A DNA stretch of 53,013 nt, taken from positions 1 to 53,013 of the forward strand of contig KV919187.1 in NCBI GenBank assembly GCA_002049455.2, written 5' to 3'. Of this stretch, positions 43,080-51,586 are shown piece after piece. Made by a program: the position numbers and the translations under genes. This DNA comes from Porphyra umbilicalis. Taxonomy: Eukaryota > Rhodophyta > Bangiophyceae > Bangiales > Bangiaceae. Below the pieces are notes generated by a model that saw nothing but the letters and a program-made list of their open reading frames with translations, searched no databases and had not been told where the DNA came from. Numbering within the stretch: the stretch's first letter is position 1; every line of letters starts with the position of its first letter.

Positions 43080-44039
43080 ATGGCCTTTGTCGGTAGCGCC
43101 TTCCTGGGCGCCACCGCTCTCCGCCCCCGGTCCTCTGCGGTGTGCACCACGAGCAGCGTGCGCATGGTTGACTCGCTGCCACCGGCGCCGCTCAAGTATG
43201 ACTCGGTGTTTTCGCGGGACCCGGCGGCTGCGCGGCCCAAGGATGTGGCGCCAATGATCACGTTGTCCTTTGCGCAGCCGGCGTCGGACCTTGACGGGAC
43301 GGCCAAGATCGGTCTCTCCATGGCGCCGGTCGGTCTCGACACGGCGACGGCGCAGACGATCCTCGCTAACATGTCGCTGTTTGCGGCGCTCAAGTCGCGG
43401 ACCCGCCTGGCCCCGTCGGCCGCTGCGGCGGCGGCACGGGAGAGCCCGACCGGCCCCGCGGGGTCGGCACCTAAGGATGTCTACTTCCCGGCGGCGACGC
43501 GCAACCAGGCGCCGGTGATCTCTTTTGGGGCCGCCAACGACAGCATCTCGGTGGCCTACACCGCCATCAACCCGGTCGTCGGCGGCCAGGCAGCCAACTC
43601 TTCGGACAGCGTCGCGTTTTGGAAGACGAAGACGTACAAGTACGAGGCGCCGGCGACGCCCGCGGCCGATGCGGCCGCCGCGCCCGAGGTGTTGGAGACC
43701 GCTGCGTACGAGCGGTACTTCCCGACCAAGATTCGTAACCGTGCGCCAGTGATCTCCATGCGTCCGCCGGCGGGGCCGTGGGACACCACGGCCTACCTCA
43801 CAGTCGGCTCGGAGGTGGTTGCCCTAAACTCGTCGGCTGCCCGCCAGGTGTCGGTGGAGACGTCTAGCGATGACGCTGACGTGCGGGCGTCCGTAGCTGT
43901 ACAGAAGAACTTTGGGGGTGACCGCGCCAACAAGGCGCCGGTGATTGCGATTGGGGAGGAGTCAGTGACGCTGAGCATGGAGGAGGTGGCTGTGGGAGAG
44001 GACGCTGCGGCGAGCGTGTCGTCCGCTGCGTCTGCTTGA
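43080..44039 (+). CDS. Plastid-targeted protein with four APVI repeats, function unknown
   Basis: A 319-aa protein without introns, ATG 43080 in the context GCCATGG. The N-terminus (MAFVGSAFLGATALRPRSSA ending in SSVRM at about 29) is a classical red-algal transit peptide, so the mature protein probably starts near residue 30. The rest contains four copies of a short motif: VAPMITLSF (56-64), QAPVISFG (143-150), RAPVISMR (221-228) and KAPVIAIG (285-292). Three of them are preceded by [RN]-[NA]-x, and two by a YFP segment. Spacings are 87, 78 and 64 residues. Between motifs the sequence is Ala/Ser-rich with Val-containing strands (SISVAY, SEVVALN, SVTLSM). I do not recognise the family. The sequence is less repetitive in codons and has no homopolymer breaks. 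Confidence 0.8.
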   Translation: MAFVGSAFLGATALRPRSSAVCTTSSVRMVDSLPPAPLKYDSVFSRDPAAARPKDVAPMITLSFAQPASDLDGTAKIGLSMAPVGLDTATAQTILANMSLFAALKSRTRLAPSAAAAAARESPTGPAGSAPKDVYFPAATRNQAPVISFGAANDSISVAYTAINPVVGGQAANSSDSVAFWKTKTYKYEAPATPAADAAAAPEVLETAAYERYFPTKIRNRAPVISMRPPAGPWDTTAYLTVGSEVVALNSSAARQVSVETSSDDADVRASVAVQKNFGGDRANKAPVIAIGEESVTLSMEEVAVGEDAAASVSSAASA

Positions 44040-44470
44040 AGAAAAATCGGGGGACGGGGGGGTGGGTGCGGTTGCAGCTTGAACAATTTTTCCTTTCTTC
44101 TCGATTCGTTGGTCGGTTGAGCCCCGACTGCGACGGTGTCGCGCTCCGGGAGCAGAGACACCGCGGACAGTGGTGCCATGCAGTCCCGTCCCTCGTGACC
44201 GGCCAGTGTGCACACCGCGGTTTGGCACGCTTCCAGGGCCGCACGTGCCACGCGCAGGCGCCTCTTCGGGCATCTCGGTGTGTCGGGCCGCAGCGGCAAT
44301 GCAGCGCCGCGGCGGAGTCTCACGAGAAAGAACCGAACATGCTGATCGTGTTTGCGGATCGACACTGCGCTCCCCCAGCTGCACGCGTACCGCCCGAGTG
44401 CCACCCAGCCCACCTCCCTCCCGAACCACCCTCATCGTTCTCACCCATCCCATTCCACCCCTCGTACTCA
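44040..44470. other. Convergent 3' intergenic region
   Basis: Lies between the APVI-repeat gene (+) and the secreted Cys-rich gene (-). T-rich just after the first stop (44080-44110). No gene seen. Confidence 0.5.
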
Positions 44471-45631
44471 CTACTGGGGGCACTGGCACATGGGCGTCAT
44501 GCGGATGTTGTACACGCGCGGGTTCTGGCTTCCTGTCGGGAGCGAGCGGCCAGCGAGGGCCGACCCGTGGCGGAACTTGGAGCCGATCGTCCACCGCTCG
44601 TTGTACATCCTCGCCGCCGTGGAGAGCAGGAAGGCCTTACCGCCGCCACTCTTTGGCGCCGTGACGTTGCCCTTGAGGAACGCCAGCCCATACATCTTGG
44701 TCATGTGGCTGATGTTAAGGACCATGCTCGACGAGGAAGCAGCGCACCAACCGTCACTTGTCGCTTCCGACCAGGTGTTGGTGGCAGACAGTGCGTAGTA
44801 ATCGCCCTTCTTGCCCGTTGTGTACCGGTCGCGTGGGTTCTTGACCGTCGGGTCGTCCTGCACGTACCACGTTGTGTCGTTGCTCTTGGAGTAGAAGGTT
44901 GACCGCGCGTGGCGGTCCCCCGTCCCCGACGGCCTGGTGCCAGCGCCCAGCGTCAGGCACATGTACATGCGGTTGGCAGCGTCGCGCACAAACCCAATAT
45001 TGGCGAAGTCGTTAAACGTCCCCCACCCCGTCATGGTAAAGCCAACGTGCCGGTACGCCGCCTGAATGCTACGCCTGCCAATGTTGATCGGCTTGACGCA
45101 CAAGACGTGACGCCCCTCAACGCTGATAGCAATGTTGTCGGTGATGCACGTAGGCGCCATCGGCTGGGCAAACGGCATGTCACCCTTGGGCGTCCACACA
45201 GGGGTCGGCACCGCCGTCGGCGACGCATCCGCCGGGCCCCGCCGCGATCGCTGCTGGGGATTCAGCTGGTACGGGCTCAGCACCGACCGCTGCGGGACCG
45301 ACTTGAGCGTGCACCCACACATGTTGCGGACGACCGACCCCGTGCATTCAGGCACCTCCGTCACCCCCGTCGACCGGCACTGGTGCGTGGAGAGCGCGTC
45401 GGTCGTGCACTCCCACGACGCGTCACACTTGGTGACTTGGCAACGCTGGACGCCCGAGCCGGGCACCAGGCGCAGGCACACCCCCGACGTGGCGGGCGCG
45501 TCGTTCAACACACACGGGCATGTCATGCCGGGAGGGACGGTCGACGCCGCACCGGTCGAGAAGCTCAGCGCCACGCCAACGGCAGCGGCAGCCGCGCCGA
45601 GCATGACGGCCCGGGAACGGAAGGCGACCAT
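44471..45631 (-). CDS. Secreted Cys-rich protein, function unknown
   Basis: A 386-aa protein without introns. ATG 45631 (context ACCATGG) was preferred to the in-frame ATG 45805 because it directly opens a signal peptide: MVAFRSRAVMLGAAAAAVGVALSFSTGAAS, split as positively charged start, hydrophobic core AAAAAVGVALSF and a cleavage site near GAAS. The N-terminal half is Cys-rich (PCVLNDAP, GVCLRLVPGSGVQRCQVTKCDASWECTTD read in pieces, NMCGCTLK). The C-terminal half is Trp/Tyr-rich (FTMTGWGTFNDF, MYMCLTLGAGTRPSG, TTWYVQDDPTVK, DGWCAASSSSMVLNISHM) and ends MTPMCQCPQ. Three N-glycosylation sequons are seen (NDTT, NISH, NVTA). The family was not recognised; an extracellular or cell-wall role is inferred from the signal peptide. 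No frame breaks. Confidence 0.8.
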   Translation of the reverse strand: MVAFRSRAVMLGAAAAAVGVALSFSTGAASTVPPGMTCPCVLNDAPATSGVCLRLVPGSGVQRCQVTKCDASWECTTDALSTHQCRSTGVTEVPECTGSVVRNMCGCTLKSVPQRSVLSPYQLNPQQRSRRGPADASPTAVPTPVWTPKGDMPFAQPMAPTCITDNIAISVEGRHVLCVKPINIGRRSIQAAYRHVGFTMTGWGTFNDFANIGFVRDAANRMYMCLTLGAGTRPSGTGDRHARSTFYSKSNDTTWYVQDDPTVKNPRDRYTTGKKGDYYALSATNTWSEATSDGWCAASSSSMVLNISHMTKMYGLAFLKGNVTAPKSGGGKAFLLSTAARMYNERWTIGSKFRHGSALAGRSLPTGSQNPRVYNIRMTPMCQCPQ

Positions 45632-47091
45632 GGTGGCGGCGGGGTGGCGGCGGGGTGGCTGAAGAGAGAGCAACGGGGGGGGGGAGGGTGGGAAACAGCG
45701 CGAGGACTTGGTAAACGTCGGCCGCAGGTGGGCTCCTCCGCGGGCCCTCCGGCTTCTCGGGCTTGGGGAAATGGCAAGTGGTGCTGATGGAGAGGAACCG
45801 AGCAATGTCCCTGTCGCCTCTCCCGGCCACCTTCAAGTACGCGCTTGGTCGGCGCGACAGCGGCAATGGGAGCCCCACGCCCAGCCGCTAGGCGGGCAGC
45901 AGCGGCGGTAGGCGGTCCATGGGCCCAACGCGCCAGAGGGCAGCGGCCCGCGGCGGCTGCCGTCGCCCATGCCGCCGCCACCACCATGACGCCCACCGGC
46001 AGGAGTTGACGGAGAGCCACGCACCACAGCGACAATGGGGGCCCCACGCCCAGCCGCTAGGCGGGCAGCAGCGGCGGTAGGCGGTCCATGGGCCCAACGC
46101 GCCAGAGGGCAGCGGCCCGCGGCGGCTGCCGTCGCCCATGCCGCCGCCACCACCATGACGCCCACCGGCAGGAGTTGACGGAGAGCCACGCACCCAGCTC
46201 ATGACTTCATCCAGGTGATGGGCCGTCGCACGCAGTGATGCGGAGCCCAATGCGGTGCGTGACGATAGCGGCGACGGGCGGCAGTGGGCAGGGACGTGGG
46301 GGACGACGACGACAATGTCGGGACGAGTACCTGCGCGCGTGGCTCGTGCGGTGCACCAATGACAGGTAGCGTAGAACTCGGACACCATTTTTTGGCCACG
46401 TGGTGACTGTGACAAAGCCAGAAAAAAAACAGCAGTCCCCCTGGAGTTATCTCAAGGTAGCACCCTATCGTTTTGAGTGGGCTGTACTTGTCGGAAGGGT
46501 TGATATTGCAACACCTATCGCTCGGCTGGGAACCTGACAATGCGCATCACGTGTGTCACGCGACCCAGCCGCCTTCAGGCGCTTCTCGCATTCATAGCTC
46601 CGCGGTCGCGTGAGCCGCGTCAGCTGCCGTCCTCATGCGCCCGCCCTCGCCTCCATGCAGGAAAACCCCCCGCTCCTCACGTGTCGTCCCCCATGCGACT
46701 GACAGGCGTGATCCCCGTCCACCTCTGCCAGGCGCTCACCAACGTGTGTGGCGCCACTGCCTTTCATCCAGAGGTGGCTACCGGGTGGCAGAGCGTGACG
46801 TTACAAGTTGCACGCCAATGCGTGTGATAACGCGCTGTGGGCCTCCGCGTGGGTACAGTGTCGGCAAGTGTGTCGTCGGGATGACGTTGCAGTAGCGCTG
46901 CTCCTGGAAGCTATTGCTCTCCCTGTTGCAGCCGTTGAGAGCCGCTCTCCCGCCGCGCCTGCCACCCCCTCCCGCCCCCCCATTGCCGCCGCCGCACGAA
47001 GAGTCTCTGGCGGCGGCCGTAACGGTCGTCCTGGCGGCGCCCTCCCGCGTCGCCCCTTCCCCCCGCCCGCCCGCCCGACGGCCACGGCACC
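45632..47091. promoter_or_regulatory. Divergent intergenic region, Cys-rich gene (-) / cyclophilin (+)
   Basis: This 1.46-kb region holds the promoters of both neighbours. It contains the 169-bp tandem duplication listed separately. 46380-46530 is AT-richer, with a short A run at about 46422-46430. No gene recognised; the minus frames in the duplication read like signal peptides (ALRQLLPVGVMVVAAAWATA) but have no downstream domain. Confidence 0.45.
45857..46193. repeat. Tandem duplication, 169-bp unit, two near-identical copies
   Basis: Copies at about 45857-46024 and 46026-46193. The segment from GCCCCACGCCCAGCCGCTAG through GGAGTTGACGGAGAGCCACGCA is repeated at an offset of 169, with only a few differences seen near its start (CGGCAATGGGAG versus CGACAATGGGGG). 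Confidence 0.9.
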
Positions 47092-48742
47092 ATGGGCGCC
47101 GCCTTCTCCTGCTGCCTCGAGGAGCCAACCCCCCCGCGCCCCTGTCGCCCGTCCCCCCCCCTCCCGCCGCACCTCCACCGACGGCGGCGCGCGGCGGACG
47201 CCCGCGCGCCTCGTCGACGAAATCCTCGACGCGGAGCGCGTCGACGCGGCGACGCTCACCTGGGACGGGGGGCCGGGGGGGGGCACGTCGGCGACGCGGT
47301 GTTTCTCGACGTTGGCGTTGGCGGGTCCGAGCCCCGCCGCGTCGTCATTGCGCTGCGGCACGACGTGGCGCCGGTGGCGGCGCACAACTTTCGGGCGTTG
47401 TGTGTGGGCGTGCCGCTGGGCGGGGCCGAGGGGGGGAGGGCCACCGCCCTGCAGGTGGGCAGGAGGAGCATGGACCCGTCGGCGAATGGGAGTGGGGGGG
47501 GGTGGAGCCGCGGGGGAGTGGGGGGTTTGGCGGGCGCACCAGCGGGGCGGTTGGGGGGGCGGGGTACACGGGGAGTTTGATTCACAGGGTCATTTCAGGT
47601 ATGGGTGGGGACGCGGAGGGGAACGGGATGCTCGTGGAGGCGCCCGCGCATGGCTGTTGCCAAGGGCCGCCTCCTCGAACCGGACGTGCTGCCTTTGCCA
47701 AGCGTGGCATTGCGCGGAGGATACTACCTTCGAAAGAAGGTAGCAGGGGGTCGAGCACCGCATGGGCGGGGCAGTCGATGTGCGTAGCAGATGCCGATAC
47801 TGGCAGCTCGACTGACACGAGATGCACTGCTGTTGACGACGGTTGGCTTGAATACTGTGGATGGTTGCCAATGTTGCCACTTGCGCGCTGGTCACGTGGT
47901 GCGCAGGCTTCATGTACGTGTCCTTCAATGCTGGAGACGTTGAGCAATCAGCCTGGTGTGCCACAACAAGAGCAGGGCAGCCATGGTTGGCGTGGCCGAC
48001 AGCTGAAGAGCAGATGCGCGTTGAGCCAACTGGATTTCTTGTTGCTGACCCCTGACCTTCCCCTTCTCACTCCTCAGGGGTAACTTGCTGCCACTTTCCT
48101 CGCTACCCTCCACGCCCCCTGCTTTTCTGCCTACCATATCACCTTCCCCACCCTGCAGGATCCAAGGGGGAGATTATGAAAATGGTGACGGCACTGGCGG
48201 GCGGAGCGTCTTTAAACGCCGGCGCTTCTGCGACGAGGGGTTCGTGCTCAAACACGACGCGGCGGGCGTCGTTGCGTGCGCCAACAGTGGGCCCAACAGC
48301 AACACCAGCCAGTTTTACATCCTGCTGGGGCCCGCCGACTGGCTTGACGGTACGTGCGCATCGGGGAGGGAGCGGCGAGCGGCTTGGCGCGGGTGGGCGT
48401 TTTGCCGCGCGAGAATGCAGCGCAACGCGCAGCGGGCCGGGGTCTGGTGTGACCGCATCGGCGCCAGACACACCGTTCTGACCTCTCGGGGTGTCTGCTC
48501 GCTTCGCCTGGTCCGTGGGCGGCTTCTTTTCTGCGGCCCCCTGGTGCTTGCTCGTCTGGTCCCTTGGTGCTCCACCACCACCGTGGCCCCTCCTTGTGCG
48601 ACCCCCCGTAGACCTCCACGTGGTCTTTGGTCACGTAACGGAGGGGATGGACGTCATCAAGGACTTGGAGCAGTACGCCACCGGGGAGGAGGGGGACGTC
48701 ACCACGCCCATTGAAATCGTGGCCAGCGGCTGTGCGGACTAG
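47092..48742 (+). CDS. Cyclophilin-type peptidyl-prolyl isomerase, with a 7-nt microexon
   Basis: Cis-trans prolyl isomerase. Exons: 47092-47598, 47907-47913, 48159-48349, 48612-48742. The start MGAAFSCCLEE has Gly2 and Cys7/Cys8, a possible myristoylation plus palmitoylation signal. ARLVDEILDAERVDAATLTWDG, split by frame, leads to GDAVFLDVGVGGSEPRRVVIAL, VAPVAAHNFRALCVG, GAGYTGSLIHRVIS, then (via the microexon) GFMIQGGDYENGDGTGG, NSGPNSNTSQFYILLGP and DDLHVVFGHVTEGMDVIKDLE: the usual cyclophilin blocks, including HRVI, QGGD and SQFYI. The first exon changes frame at C runs near 47140-47165 and at the G runs near 47270-47280 and 47500. A variable loop before GYTGS is Gly/Arg-rich. The Trp of the cyclosporin-binding site is replaced by the DDLHVVFG region's Leu/His, which suggests weak drug binding (inference). 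Confidence 0.88.
47599..47906 (+). other. Cyclophilin intron 1 (308 nt)
   Basis: Starts GTATGGGTGG and ends GGTGCGCAG; it leaves one base (g) of the Gly codon, so it is phase 1. Confidence 0.85.
47907..47913 (+). other. 7-nt microexon of the cyclophilin gene
   Basis: GCTTCAT is preceded by GCGCAG and followed by GTACGTG. It enters in phase 1 and leaves in phase 2, giving g-GC TTC AT-g = Gly-Phe-Met. This restores the cyclophilin stretch HRVI-S-GFM-IQGGD. Without it the upstream exon (one base left over) and the downstream exon (two bases needed) cannot be joined in frame. Confidence 0.9.
47914..48158 (+). other. Cyclophilin intron 2 (245 nt)
   Basis: Starts GTACGTGTCC and ends CACCCTGCAG, phase 2. 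A polypyrimidine tract is present upstream of the acceptor. Confidence 0.85.
48350..48611 (+). other. Cyclophilin intron 3 (262 nt)
   Basis: Starts GTACGTGCGC and ends CCCCCCGTAG, phase 1. It joins ...WLD-g to ac-LHVVFG as a GAC codon. Confidence 0.85.
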
Positions 48743-49041
48743 GCCCGCGGCCGGGCCGTGGCAGCGGACGCGGGGGTGCGAGAGCGCGGGGCCGTGGGTG
48801 CCGCCAACCGCGTCAATGTATACCGTGTGCTGTGGGGTTGGAAGATGAAACTGCAACAGGGTCCCCAGGACGCGAGGCACCCTGGGTTTCCCCGCCACGC
48901 CACGATGCGCTCGCCACCATGGGGCGGGCAGCCCCCGTCTCGGGCGTATGCCGCCACAGCATTGGATGGACGATCAGAGTGCGGGCCTTGCCCACCGCTG
49001 GCTGCGGGTCGGGCGCCCGGGAGCCCCCCCCACGGCGCCCC
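48743..49041. other. Convergent 3' intergenic region
   Basis: 299 bases between the cyclophilin (+) and the FAD oxidoreductase (-). No gene seen. Confidence 0.5.
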
Positions 49042-51014
49042 TCACCGCCCCCCCCCCTTAAGGTCGGCCACGACCGCCTCCCCGGCGCGGCGCCCGCCGC
49101 TGACCGCCCCCTCCACGGTGGGGCTCACCCACCAGTCGCCCGCCACGTACACCCCCCCCACGCGCACGCCGTCCCCCCCCCCCGCCCACCCACCACCTGC
49201 GCCACCTGCGCGCCGCGGACGGTCACGGGCACGCCCGGCGCGGCGACGCGCGTCCACCCCGCCACCGCCGCGCCCCCAAACCAGTCGGCCATCTGCGCCC
49301 GAACTGCCGCATCGAGGCCCGCCGCACCGCCGCCGACCGCCGCCGCGTCGTCGCCAACGACCGTGCACGAGATGAGGCCCTTGCCCGGGGGGGCATAGGT
49401 CGACGCCACGGCCGCGGGGAAGCACACATTGTTAACGACGCCCGCCCCCGAGCCGTTGATGACGAGCGCGCGGGGGTGGGGCGTCGGCGCCGCCGCCTCG
49501 TCGGTGGCGTAGTAGAGGCACGTGGAGGACCGCAGGGCGGTGGGGGGCGGGAGGGACCCCGCCCCCGTGGAGGGGGGGGACGACGCCGCGAGCAACCGCC
49601 GCGCGCCCGTCACGTCGGCGGCCACGACGACCGCGCGGGCGGTCACCGTGTCGCCACCGTCGAGCGTGACCGCCGTGGGGGTGACCGACGCGACAGGGGA
49701 GCGCAGGCACACGCGCACGCGGTCGTCGGGCAGCGCCGCCGCCGCCGAGGCGGGGGCGGAGCCGATTCCGCCCGCCGGCAGCGACGCGCGGCCGACGGAA
49801 AAGGCGCGGAAGACGTAGCGGAAGAGCGCCGACGATTGCTCGTCCAGCTCGGACAAGAAGATGCCACGGTAAAAGGGGCGGAAGAAGGCCCGCACAAAGT
49901 CGGGCGAGAACCCACACTCGCTCGCCAGGTAGTCGGCCGTCGATGGCGCGCCGTCGGCAGACGCGGCGATGGCCTCGGGGGTCGACAGAAAGGTGGACAG
50001 CCGCAGCGCGCCGACGCGCGCCTTGTCGGCGAGGCTCCCGACGGGGGAGGTGAGGACGGTCGGGAGGGTGGCAGGCGCGCGCAGGGGGTCGGCGAGCAGG
50101 TGGAAGGCAGAGGGGGATGCCGCCGTGGGGTTGGTCGCCGGTAGCCGCACAACGGCACCGGGGAGGAACGGCTGCAGGTCGAGGGAATCATAGTTCAGGC
50201 TGCACAGGCACATAGAACAAGGGAAGGGGCAAGCATGTCGCACACGCACCGGTGGGGAGAGCACAGGAGCGGCCGCGGAACAAGAGCAGCACGCACACGC
50301 AAAGAGAGGAGGCAAACACTCTCTCAGTCAGTGGTGCCACTCAGTCTACAGTGCGCGCTCGAAAATATGAACCGCGACGCCAACGGCCTCCATGGGCCCA
50401 GCCAGCTCCCTCGGGCCATGCGTCAGCGCAGGCGTAGCCAGCGCGCGCTTTGGCCATCGCCCCTCCGCGTCCTACCTTGCCCCGACATCCACATGTATCC
50501 CCAGCCTGTGTCTCAAAAAGCACCCAACGTACAGCTTGCTCTGCTCCTCATACGCCTCAATAAACACGTGGAACCCCCGGTCGAGCAGGAACCCATCCAC
50601 CTCGTCGGTGCGCATGCGGCCGCCAACCCCGTCTGCTGCATCCACCACCACGACCGAGAGGCCCGCGTCGGCAACCGTCGCCGCCGCCGCCAGACCAGCC
50701 ATCCCAGCGCCGACAATGACCACGTCGGCGGTCGTGCCGCCGAGGCCGGTCGCGTCGGGCGCCACAGTCGCCATCGCCACGGGCGGCGGCCGCGACCGGG
50801 ACGCAGCCGGAGAGGGCGTGGGGAGGCGGCATGACCGACATGCAGCCCACCGCGAAGGAAGACGCGACGCAGAGCCGCACCATGGGGACGTCGCAGAGGC
50901 GGTGGCGGTGGCCCCCCGCGCTGCCGCCGCCGCCGCCGCCGCCGCCGCCGCGGCGCGCGGGGGCGGTGGTGGCGCCGCAAAGGCCACCGGCCACCGAGCA
51001 GACAGCCGGTCCAT
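49042..51014 (-). CDS. Plastid FAD-dependent amine-oxidase/phytoene-desaturase-like oxidoreductase
   Basis: Flavoprotein of the NAD(P)/FAD amine-oxidase superfamily, close in pattern to cyanobacterial and plant plastid members of unknown substrate. ATG 51014 starts MDRLSARWPVAFAAPPPPPR, a plastid-type transit peptide with Ala runs. Exon 1 (51014-50533) ends with the Rossmann motif DVVIVGAGMAGLAAAATVADAG and VVDAADGVGGRMRTDEVDGFLLDRGF, split here at VVDAADGVGGRMRT, then FHVFIEAYEEQSK. A 333-nt intron (50532 to 50200, donor GTACGTTGG, acceptor CTGTGCAG, split Leu codon) joins to LNYDSLDLQPFLPGAVVRL. Exon 2 has PLRAPATLPTVLTSPVG, FVRAFFRPFYRGIFLSELD, SSALFRYVFRAFSVG, LPAGGIGS, ARAVVVAAD. A frame change at the C run about 49174-49185 leads to VYVAGDWWVSPTVEGAVSGGRRAGE (FAD-binding C-terminal motif GD...GSVEGA-like) and a TGA at 49042-49044. 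Confidence 0.85.
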
Positions 51015-51586
51015 TGGAGCAGGGAAGGAAGGGGGCGATGGAGAAAAATGCGCTAGGACTTGGGGACGGATGGCGGCCGTCAAAGCAGCCTTGACGGCGG
51101 CAGCGACCGGTCCGTCGAGGGGGCGGCGGCCAAGCTGGCGGTGGCGCTCGTGGGCGCGGGTCGTGTCCGCCTCTGAGGCGATGCGCGTGGATCTCCGTGG
51201 CGCTCCGGAAGCTGGAGCAGCTGCCTCTTGACCCATATCCGGACAGCGGGTCGATCCGTATCCGGTTGGTGCGCGTTGACCCGTCAGCGCTGACGGCTGG
51301 CAGCAGCGGGCGGGACAGCAGCCGAGGGGCACTGTGCCCCCCCGTCCTGCGCTCGGCGGGTGCAGGCGGCTGTCGCGGGGCGTGACGGCTCGGACTGCCG
51401 CCGCGCCGCGGCCGGCCGGATCGCCCCGACGGCGGTGGGGGTGGCGGCAACCGCAGCCGCAGCGGCGGCGGTGGTGGCGGCAACCGCGGCAGCAGCAGCG
51501 GTGCTGTACGTCTCCCTCGGCGGCGGTGGCGGCCGTCCCAACGACGTCGGCAGGCGACGGGTGCCGACGCTCGAGGGGCGGCGGCC
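51015..51586. promoter_or_regulatory. Divergent intergenic region, FAD oxidoreductase (-) / BSD protein (+)
   Basis: 572 bases expected to hold both promoters. 51230-51310 contains repeated CATATCCGGA/CGTATCCGG elements and a GACCCGTCAGCGCTGACGG inverted element. The last 180 bases are GGC-rich. No TATA box seen. Confidence 0.4.
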
